Assembly: GCA_903643055.1 (NCBI GenBank)
Contig: CAHJWV010000138.1
Span: 1-5,635, forward strand
DNA length: 5,635 nt
Direction: 5' to 3'
From: Burkholderiales bacterium
GTDB lineage: Bacteria > Pseudomonadota > Gammaproteobacteria > Burkholderiales > Burkholderiaceae
Shown here piece by piece: positions 1-5,635 of this stretch (the stretch's first letter is position 1; every line of letters begins with the position of its first letter). A program made the position numbers and the translations under genes. The notes under the pieces are model-generated. The model made no database searches, had not been told where the DNA came from, and was given only the letters and a program-made list of their open reading frames with translations.

Positions 1-1
1 C

Positions 2-127
2 CGCCGCGCGCGGCCAACGCCAGCCCTGGAATCCGGCGTGCCGGCCCGACCGCCCAGCATATCGGGCGATGCCCTTGCGGAGGGCGCGACATCGGCGCTA
101 CCCGCATCCTCATCCGCCTACGTCAAT
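2..127 (+). other. Inter-module linker before the KS
   Basis: These 42 codons encode a low-complexity Ala/Pro/Ser/Gly/Arg-rich stretch with no recognisable fold. It directly precedes the KS opening (E-A-I-A-I-V-G, from base 128). Such flexible segments normally join the carrier protein of one module to the ketosynthase of the next. This supports the view that the protein continues upstream, but a start codon slightly upstream, making this an N-terminal tail, cannot be excluded. No ribosome binding site or start is visible in this frame. Confidence 0.7.
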
Positions 128-3100
128 GAAGCGATCGCCATCGTCGGCCTCAGCGGGCGCTACCCCGAGTCGCGCGATGTCGACGCCTTCTGGCGCAACC
201 TGCGCGATGGCAAGGACTGCATCGTCGAAGTCCCGGCGTCGCGCTGGGACTGGCGTGCGCATTTCAGCGATGACCGCAGCCAGACCGGCGTGCATTTCAG
301 CAAATGGGGTGGCTTCATCGAAGGGGTCGATGAGTTCGATCCGCGCTTCTTCAACATCGCACCGCGCGAGGCGCCCAGCATCGACCCGCAGGAGCGCCTG
401 TTCCTGCAGCACGCGTGGATGGCGATCGAAGACGCCGGCTTGACCCGCGCCAGCCTGCAGATCGCGAGCCCCGCTGGCCAGCCGGGTCAGGTGGGTGTGT
501 ATGCCGGCGTGATGTACGGCGAGTACAACCTGTCGGGCAGCCTGGCGGGCATCGCCAACCGGGTGTCTTACTTCCTGAACCTGCACGGCCCGAGCCTGAC
601 GCTGGACACCATGTGCTCATCGTCGCTGACCGCCATTCATCTGGCTTGCCAGGATCTGCGCCTGGGCCGCACCCGCCTTGCGCTGGCCGGTGGCGTGAAC
701 GTCAGCATCCACCCGAACAAGTACACGATGCTCAGCGGCGGGCAGTTCATCTCCGGTGACGGCCATTGCCAGAGCTTCGGTGAAGGGGGCGATGGCTACA
801 TCCCTGGCGAAGGCGTGGGCGTAGTCGTGCTCAAGCGTTTGTCTGAAGCCGAGCGCGATGGCAACCTCATTCATGGCGTGATCCGTGGCAGCGCGCTGAA
901 CCATGGCGGCAAGACGAACGGCTACACCGTGCCGAACCCGCAGGCGCAGGCCGACGTGATTCGCCGCGCGCTGGCCGAAGCCGGCATCGATGCGCGGCAT
1001 GTCAGCTACATCGAAGCCCATGGCACCGGCACCAAGCTGGGCGACCCGATCGAGATCGCTGCGCTGACCAAGGCGTTTCGTGAAGCCACGCAGGCTCACG
1101 CCGGCGAGCGCACCGACACCGGCTATTGCCTGATCGGCTCGGCGAAATCGAACATCGGCCATTGCGAATCGGCTGCCGGCATCGCTGGCATCACCAAGGT
1201 GCTGTTGCAGATGAAGCATGGCGCGATCGTGCCTTCGCTGCATTCGCGCAAGCTCAACCCGCACATCGACTTCGGCGCGACGCCCTTCGTGGTGGTGCAA
1301 GACCTGCAGCCCTGGCATGCGCCCATCGTTGACGGTTTGGCACGGCCGCGCATCGCCGGCATCTCGTCATTCGGCGCGGGGGGATCGAACGCGCACGTGA
1401 TCATCGAGGAATACCGGGCGCCCGAGATGGCCTGCGCTCGGATACAGGGTCAGGCCTCGGGGCCGGCGCTGGTGCCCTTGTCGGCCCGCACCGCCGAGCA
1501 ACTGATGCAGCGTGCGCGAGATCTTCAGGCTTTCATCGATGCCGAGGCTGTGGCGCCCGATCTGTCCGCCATCGCCTGGACCTTGCAAGCCGGCCGCGAG
1601 GCGATGGAAGAGCGCGTGGCGTTCGTGGCCGATTCCACCGCTGATCTGGCGGCGCAGCTCACTGAATTTCTGAACGGGAGCCTGGGCCACGGGCGCATTC
1701 ATCGCGGTCAGGTCAAGCCGCATCGCGATGAGATTGCGCGCCTGCAGGCCGATGCGGCCACGCAAGACCGGCTGCAGGGCTGGCTGGGCGATCGTCAACT
1801 GGCGCCGCTGGCCGAGCTGTGGAGCCGTGGCTTCGAGATGCCTTGGCGGCAGTGGGCTCCAGTTGCTGCGCCGCGCTTCATCAGCCTGCCAACCTACCCG
1901 TTCGCACGCGAGCGCCATTGGCAGGCCCCGGGCGCCCTCGGCCCGTCCGCACTGCCGGCATCGATGCAACGCTTGCACCCGCTGGTGCACGAAAACCGCT
2001 CTGACCTGCTGCAACACCGCTACCGATCGGTCTTCGCAGCCACCGAGCCGGTCTTCGACGACAGCACGGCCTCGGGCTTGACGCAGCTGCCGGCGCTGAT
2101 GGCGCTGGAGATGGTGATCGGCGCCCTGGTGCTGGCCTGGCCTCGTGCCGCGCAAGCCGCTGCCGCAGGTCTGTGGGAGCTGCAGCGCACGCAATGGGGC
2201 GAGCCGATGACGGCGGGGCATGCCATCGTCACCGCTTTGTTCCCGGCTGCCGATCATTCGGTGGATGTCGAACTTCATCGTGAAGACAGCGACCCGGTGC
2301 ATCTGCAAACCCACGCGGTGTTCGTCGAAGGCTTGCAACTGCCGCACCTCGACCTGGGGGCATTGCAGGCCTCGATGCTTCGGCATCCGCAGGCCGATGG
2401 GGCTCATTCCGATGAGCTGCATCTGGCGGAAGGGCAGGCGCTGGCTGGCTGGCATCTGCCGCGCGCTGCCGAGGCCCGGGCGGACCTGCTGCCGATGACC
2501 TTGCTGCAGCGGCTGCCGGCCTTGCTGGCCCGCGTGATCGGCGCGGCGGCCGTGCCGTTGTCACTGGTGTCCTTGGCCCGTCTGCGCATCGCCTTCGCCG
2601 TTCCCGAGTACGCCAGCGTATGGGTACGCCGTGCAGTGGATGGCGCGTTGGACCTCGACATCGCCGATGCGCAAGGACGGGTTTGCGTGCAGATGAGCGG
2701 CTTGCACATCGAGGCGATCGGCCTGGAGCCGGCCGTGGTGGCGCCTCACGAGACCCCGGCTCTGGCTGCCTCTGCGACCGCCTCGCCCCGCTTCGCACCG
2801 ACTCCGCTGCATGGCGCGCCGTCGGCAGCCGACACGGCAGGCACTGAGCAGGCAAATGCGGTGCCGAAAGACATCGCTGCGCAGCCGCGCGAGATGGCCT
2901 TGAGCGCGCCGTTGGCGCTTCCCGCCGCATCTGCACAGGATGACGTGGCGGAGCGTCCGTCCGCCACCGTCGCCAAGCCCACGCAGGTTCGCCTGCGTGC
3001 GGCGGCACAGGTGTCGACCGATGCGGTACCCGCAAAGGCCCAGGTGCGCTTGCAATCGCCGATCGGTGTCGCGTCGATCGGTGCATCGGTGCAGGCTGCA

Positions 3101-5635
3101 TTACCGGTGCGCTTGTGGGATCAGGGCGGCGGCCTGTTGACGATCGATCTGCACGGCGGCCTGGCGGCGTCGATCGAGGCTTTGGTGACGGCACTTCGGC
3201 AGGCGCGCGACGAGCCGGGCTTGAAAGTGCTGTGCGTTCGCGGTCTGCATGCCCAGGCCTGGCAGGGGGATCGCGAGGTGACCAACGCGGCCATCGAGCG
3301 CGGCCTGTTCGCGGCACTGGCGGCATTCCCGTGCCCTGTCATCGCGGCGGTGAACCACGGTGCGCGTGGCGCCGGCCTGCTGTTGGCCGCAGCCTGCGAT
3401 TTCGCGGTGATCGGTGAAGCTGGCCACTTCGGCTTCACCGACGCGGCGCAAGGCCTGATGCCCAGCGACAGCGAAGACCGCTTCTTCCGCGAGCGGCTGG
3501 GCGATGCGCTGGCCGATGATCTTCTGTACCACCGCAGCCAGTGCAGCGGGCGTGACCTGAGGGCCCGCGGCTGGGCCGTGCGCAGCGTGGCGGCGGCCGA
3601 GGTTGATGCCGAAGCGAAGCGGCTTGCGATCGAGCTGGCGAGCAAATCGCGGCTCGCGCTGGAGTTGCTCAAAACCCACCTGAACCGCCATCTCGCTGCG
3701 CTGTTGAGCGGCTTGGTGACCGCCGCAGTGGCGCAGCCGTTGACCGCGGCCGAGCCATCGGCCGAGCGGGTGCTGCCGTTGAAGCTGCAATCAGGCAAGC
3801 GCAAGACGCCGGATCTGACAGCGTGGATTCGCCAGTTGAAGGACGCGGTCGAACGCGCAGCGAAGACGCCGGCCTGCTGCGCCATCGTGATCTCCAGCGA
3901 TGCGGATGACTTCCTGCCGAAGGCGGCCGATGCGGCTTCGCTGAAAGCGCTGCTCGGCTTGTTGCGCCACAGCCCGGTGCCGGTGATTGCAGCGCTGGAG
4001 TCGAACGCGCAAGGCGCGGGCTGGTTGTTCGCGCTGGGTTGCGATGCGGCGGTTTATCGGGGCGATGGGCGTTACGCTGCCGGCCCGCTGTGGGCTGCGC
4101 CAGCGCTGGCGCGCGAAGTCGCCGCCCTGAGCACGCTGCGTCTGGGTGCTTCATTCGGGGCCGAATTGGTGTTGACGCAGGGCAGCCATGCGGGTGGGGA
4201 CTTGGCCGCACGCATCGGCACGCTGGTGGTGGCCGATTCCGCGCAGGTCGTGCCCGAGGCGATGCGCCTCGCTGGACAATGGACTGCCTGGCCGCGCGAG
4301 GCGCTGACCGCCTGGAAGCAGGCACAGGCCGCACTGCTGCAGCGCCGGATCAACGCACTGCCGGTGATGGATCAGGCCAAGCCCGCCGCCCTGTCGAAGA
4401 AAGGTTCGAATGCGAACATCACCATCCCGACGCCGGTGAAGCTGGCTTCGACGGTGGTCGGCCTGACGGCGCATCCCGACGGCGTGGTCGTCATCGCGAT
4501 GCAGGACCGTGCGGCGAAGAACATGTTCTCGGCCGAGCTGGTGGCGGGCCTCAAAGAAGCCTTCTCGCACATCGATGCGACCCCGCATTACAAGGCCGTC
4601 GTGCTGACCGGCTACGACAGCTACTTCGCGACCGGTGGCACGATGGAGACGCTGCTGGCGATTCAGGAAGGGCAGGCCCAGTTCACCGACGAGAAGGTGT
4701 TCCAGCGGCCCATGGAATGCGCGCTGCCGGTGGTGGCGGCGATCCAAGGCCATGGCATCGGCGGCGGCTGGTCTTTCGGCATGTATGCCGATCTGGTGCT
4801 GCTCAGCGAAGAGAGCCGCTACCTCAGCCCGTACATGGGCTACGGCTTCACGCCGGGCGCCGGCTCGACGCTGATGTTCCCCGCGAAGATCGGCCTCGAT
4901 CTCGCCCGCGAGACCTTGATGACCGCGCAAGAGATCTCGGGCATCGAGCTGAAGGCGCGTGGCGTGGCGCTGGCTGTGTTGCCGCGCCGCGAGGTGCTGG
5001 CTGCGGCCATCGGGCTGGCGGCCCGCATTGCACGCCAGCCGCGTGAATGGCTGCTGGCCCAGAAGCAGCTCTGGGCGCAGCCGCTGCGTTCGGCCTGTGA
5101 CGACACCTATGGCCGCGAGCTGGAGATGCATGAGCGCACCTTCGTTCGCAACTTGCAGACCTTGCAGACCATCCAGGCACGCATCGCGGCCGAATCGGTG
5201 GCGCCGAAAGTGGCCGGCGTGAAGGAAGCGCCTGTGCCGGCACCGGCCATGCCCTCGCCTTGGCTCAAACCCGCGCCGTCGCTGGCCTCGATCGTCAGCG
5301 AGCTGCGCTCGCTGCTGGCACAGGAACTGTTTCTCGATGCGGCCGAGATCGACGAAGACACTCCGTTCATCGACCTCGGCCTGGACTCGATCACTGGCGT
5401 GACCTGGGTGCGAAAAATCAATTCGCACTACGGCACCTCGATCGAAGCGACCCAGGTCTACAGCCACCCGACGCTGCAGCAACTCGGCCGTGTGGTGGCA
5501 AGCCTGGCAAAGGCCGATGAAGCGACGGTCGTCGAGTTGCCGCCGCCCGCTGCGCCGCCAGCGAATCCCATCAGCGCGGCACCGCCGGCGCTGGCAACGG
5601 TCGTTCCGATGCCCGCTTCAGTGCCGAGCCCGCAC
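2..5635 (+). CDS. Trans-AT polyketide synthase, internal fragment (KS-DH*-ECH-ECH-ECH-ACP module), both ends open
   Basis: Frame 2 reads without a stop across the entire window, giving 1878 codons with neither an initiation nor a termination codon, so this is an internal piece of a multimodular cytoplasmic megasynthase. In order it encodes a ketosynthase, its docking linker, a degenerate dehydratase-like region, three tandem crotonase/ECH-like domains and an acyl carrier protein. No acyltransferase domain follows the KS; the usual AT place holds only the short linker typical of trans-AT systems, so malonyl units must be loaded by a separate AT. There is no ketoreductase. The combination of retained beta-ketone, ECH domains and a Trp-flagged ACP indicates a beta-branching module. 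All domains share one frame, so there is no sign of a frameshift. Codons strongly prefer G or C at position three. The specific polyketide and gene name cannot be recognised from this piece. Confidence 0.96.
128..1414 (+). other. Ketosynthase (KS) domain, trans-AT type, complete and catalytically intact
   Basis: This domain performs decarboxylative Claisen condensation: it takes the growing chain onto its cysteine and extends it with a malonyl unit held on the ACP of the same module. It spans window residues 43-471, a normal KS length. The nucleophile lies in DTMCSSS (Cys205, bases 614-616). The two histidines lie in EAHGTGT (His340, bases 1019-1021) and KSNIGH (His387, bases 1160-1162). Other standard KS features are a GEG-x-GY-x-PGEG stretch, HGGKTNGYTVPNP and the terminal GAGGSNAHVIIEEY. 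The intact triad argues for an elongating KS rather than a non-elongating KS0. The residue before the active cysteine is Met, where Ala is common; this position has been linked to substrate gating in trans-AT KSs. Clade assignment by phylogeny would predict the incoming substrate and cannot be done by eye. Confidence 0.97.
1415..1921 (+). other. Post-KS docking/linker region of trans-AT type, ending in YPFARERHW
   Basis: Window residues 472-640 follow the KS where a cis-AT PKS would carry its acyltransferase. There is no AT here: no GHSxGE nucleophile motif appears and the segment is far too short. It contains a small alpha/beta region (the LVPLSARTAEQLMQRARDL stretch is typical of the KS-to-AT linker) and ends in SLPTYPFARERHW, the conserved post-AT linker motif that packs back on the KS. 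Collapse of the AT into this roughly 170-residue adapter is a hallmark of trans-AT synthases, where it may help dock the free-standing AT. The placement is certain; the docking role is inferred from the family. Confidence 0.88.
1973..2722 (+). other. Degenerate dehydratase-like (DH*) double-hotdog region, predicted inactive
   Basis: Window residues 658-907 open with LHPLVHEN, the usual start of a trans-AT DH, and end with an LDLDIAD...GRVCVQMSGLHIE stretch matching the last strand of the DH fold. Against the usual first-hotdog motif (D-H-x-V-x-G-x-x-x-LP), the window reads D-S-T-A-S-G-L-T-Q-LP: the catalytic His is Ser688 (bases 2063-2065). In the second hotdog the usual HPSLLDAALQ becomes LPMTLLQRLP, losing the catalytic Asp, and no YGPxF motif is seen between the halves. 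At about 250 residues it is slightly short for a DH. It should not dehydrate anything, which suits a beta-branching module where the beta-ketone must survive. Homology to DH is inferred from the flanking motifs and is weaker in the middle; a purely structural or docking role is possible. Confidence 0.72.
2723..3103 (+). other. Low-complexity Ala/Pro-rich linker between DH* and the first ECH
   Basis: About 127 residues (908-1034) rich in Ala, Pro, Ser, Thr and Val with no recognisable domain. Near its end two similar short stretches occur, TQVRLR (bases 2981-2998) and AQVRLQ (bases 3038-3055), followed by PVRLWD at the first ECH boundary (bases 3104-3121). They may be remnants of repeated ECH N-terminal strands or merely linker composition. 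The segment probably acts as a flexible tether that lets the ECH block reach the downstream carrier protein. Confidence 0.7.
3104..3718 (+). other. First crotonase/ECH-like domain (ECH-A), divergent and likely non-catalytic
   Basis: Window residues 1035-1239 show a crotonase-fold pattern: an opening strand (GGGLLTIDLHG), then KVLCVRGLHAQAWQGD at the place of the first oxyanion-hole loop, FPCPVIAAVNHGARGAG leading into the second oxyanion-hole helix, and a CDFAVIGEAGHFGF strand. The loop between the oxyanion elements is about ten residues shorter than in the third ECH of this protein. The canonical GGG is GAG (1123-1125). The positions of the two hydratase glutamates appear to hold Leu1127 and Asp1147. 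The pattern around FGFTDAAQGLMP loosely resembles ECH1 (PksH-like) proteins, which usually keep Ser-Glu there. It is therefore called an ECH fold with doubtful activity; it may be structural or a protein-interaction platform. The fold call is firm, the ECH1 affinity is tentative. Confidence 0.82.
3770..4360 (+). other. Second crotonase/ECH-like domain (ECH-B), highly degenerate
   Basis: Window residues 1257-1453 repeat the crotonase pattern in weakened form. An ACCAIVISSDADDFLPKAAD segment stands for the first oxyanion loop but lacks the usual Gly pair. VPVIAALESNAQGAGWLFALGCDAAVY follows, with GAG (1338-1340) in place of GGG. The C-terminal helices, including WPREALTAWKQAQAALLQ, closely match the corresponding part of ECH-C (QPREWLLAQKQLWAQPLR), and GAGWLFALGCD resembles its GGGWSFGMYAD, so ECH-B is probably a decayed relative of the ECH2-type domain that follows. 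The segment corresponding to the third ECH's PYMGYGFTPGAG loop has become AAGPLWAAPALARE, and the usual acid residues are absent. Catalysis is unlikely; a dimer or trimer partner or scaffold role is plausible but unproven. Confidence 0.8.
4436..5188 (+). other. Third crotonase domain (ECH-C), PksI/ECH2-type decarboxylase family, with Lys-to-Gln change
   Basis: Window residues 1479-1729 (251 residues, near the full length of free-standing PksI) match the ECH2 family throughout: VVVIAMQDRAAKNMFS, YKAVVLTGYDSYFATGGT, LLAIQEG...FTDE, PVVAAIQGHGIGGGW (1579-1590), PYMGYGFTPGAG and a C-terminal LEMHERTF. ECH2 enzymes decarboxylate the glutaconyl-type intermediate on the ACP after HCS and ECH1 have acted, giving the beta-methyl or exomethylene branch. 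From memory, PksI uses Lys80 and His230. Aligned on the conserved EG-x-x-K-FTD context, the Lys position is Gln1560 here (bases 4679-4681), while the His is kept as His1710 (bases 5129-5131); the 150-residue spacing matches that between the PksI residues. The domain is otherwise well conserved. It may be slowed, altered or inactive in decarboxylation, or may rely on another residue. Confidence 0.93.
5189..5278 (+). other. Ala/Pro linker between ECH-C and the ACP
   Basis: About 30 residues rich in Ala, Pro, Val and Lys (APVPAPAMPSPWLKPAP near the end) join the ECH block to the carrier protein. The composition is typical of flexible tethers that let an ACP visit several active sites. No motif is recognised in it. 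Confidence 0.75.
5279..5509 (+). other. Acyl carrier protein (ACP) of the beta-branching type
   Basis: Window residues 1760-1836 form a normal-length ACP: an opening helix (LASIVSELRSLLAQEL), the DTPFIDLGLDSIT loop and helix with the phosphopantetheine serine at Ser1796 (bases 5387-5389), then INSHYGTSIEATQVYSHPTLQQL. Trp1802 (bases 5405-5407) sits six residues after the serine in DSITGVTWVRKIN. That Trp is the known flag of carriers modified by HMG-CoA-synthase cassettes. The domain carries the beta-ketoacyl chain made by the upstream KS and should present it to trans-acting HCS and ECH enzymes and to the in-cis ECH block. Beta-branching ACPs often occur as tandem copies; a second may follow just past the window. 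Confidence 0.95.
5510..5635 (+). other. Pro/Ala-rich linker after the ACP, open at the window end
   Basis: The last 42 codons are dominated by Pro and Ala (ELPPPAAPPANPISAAPP and onward) and stay in frame to the final base. This is a typical interdomain tether, so the protein continues, probably into a second tandem ACP or the KS of the next module. Neither can be seen here. Confidence 0.75.

Noticed and set aside
128..1414. Fatty-acid (FabB/FabF) or PUFA-synthase ketosynthase
   Set aside because: The KS motifs (HGGKTNGYTVPNP, GYIPGEG), the YPFARERHW linker and the neighbouring ECH and Trp-flagged ACP domains fit a trans-AT PKS much better.
1415..1921. Possible acyltransferase domain after the KS
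   Set aside because: No GHSxGE or other AT motif is present and the segment is too short; it matches the collapsed KS linker of trans-AT synthases.
2723..3103. Frameshifted or broken domain (for example a lost KR) in the long linker
   Set aside because: The frame stays open, and no Rossmann GxGxxG or KR catalytic motif was seen in frame 2; the composition is that of an ordinary Ala/Pro linker.
1367..3326. Overlapping long minus-strand frames (1367-2455 and 2229-3326)
   Set aside because: They are opposite the KS linker, DH* and linker regions, show low-complexity Arg/Pro/Gln-rich composition and no motifs, and the plus frame is continuous through the region.
4039..5046. A 335-codon plus-strand frame out of register with the PKS
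   Set aside because: It overlaps ECH-B and ECH-C in frame 1 and gives Arg/Gly/Ala-rich sequence without a domain; all conserved motifs here are in frame 2.
4151..5482. A 443-codon open frame on the minus strand
   Set aside because: It lies opposite well-conserved ECH-C and ACP coding sequence, its translation is Arg/His/Gln/Ala-rich with no recognisable domain, and long antisense frames are expected in GC-rich DNA with G/C-ending codons.

Overview
The window lies wholly inside one very large plus-strand gene. Frame 2 is open from base 2 to base 5635 (1878 codons), with no start or stop codon, so both ends of the protein lie outside the window. The product is a piece of a modular polyketide synthase (PKS) of the trans-acyltransferase (trans-AT) type. 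The DNA is GC-rich with strongly G/C-ending codons, which makes open frames common on every strand. Those other frames are treated as shadows. The base composition and PKS style fit a high-GC proteobacterium (perhaps Burkholderiales) or a symbiont, but the sequence does not settle the taxon.

Layout, in window residue numbers (residue 1 = bases 2-4): an Ala/Pro/Ser linker from the preceding module (1-42); a complete ketosynthase with an intact Cys-His-His triad (43-471); the post-KS docking linker ending in the YPFARERHW motif (472-640); a dehydratase-like double-hotdog region that appears to have lost both catalytic residues (658-907); a long low-complexity linker (908-1034); three crotonase/enoyl-CoA hydratase-like (ECH) domains in tandem (1035-1239, 1257-1453, 1479-1729); an Ala/Pro linker; an acyl carrier protein with the Trp flag of beta-branching carriers (1760-1836); and a Pro/Ala linker running off the end.

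The domains make sense together. The module has no AT, no ketoreductase and apparently no working dehydratase, so after condensation the beta-ketone should stay on the ACP. The Trp-flagged ACP is the type recognised by the HMG-CoA-synthase-like beta-branching cassette, and the third ECH closely resembles the PksI-type ECH2 decarboxylase that finishes a beta-branch. The inferred job is to elongate a chain and install a beta-carbon branch (methyl or exomethylene), with the HCS, donor ACP, decarboxylating KS, ECH1 and malonyl-AT supplied by separate proteins.

The notable oddity is the ECH block. Three crotonase folds sit in cis. The first two look catalytically degenerate. The third has the full ECH2 framework but appears to carry Gln where PksI has its catalytic Lys, while keeping the partner His. 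No RNA genes, mobile elements, CRISPR arrays, promoters or terminators were seen.
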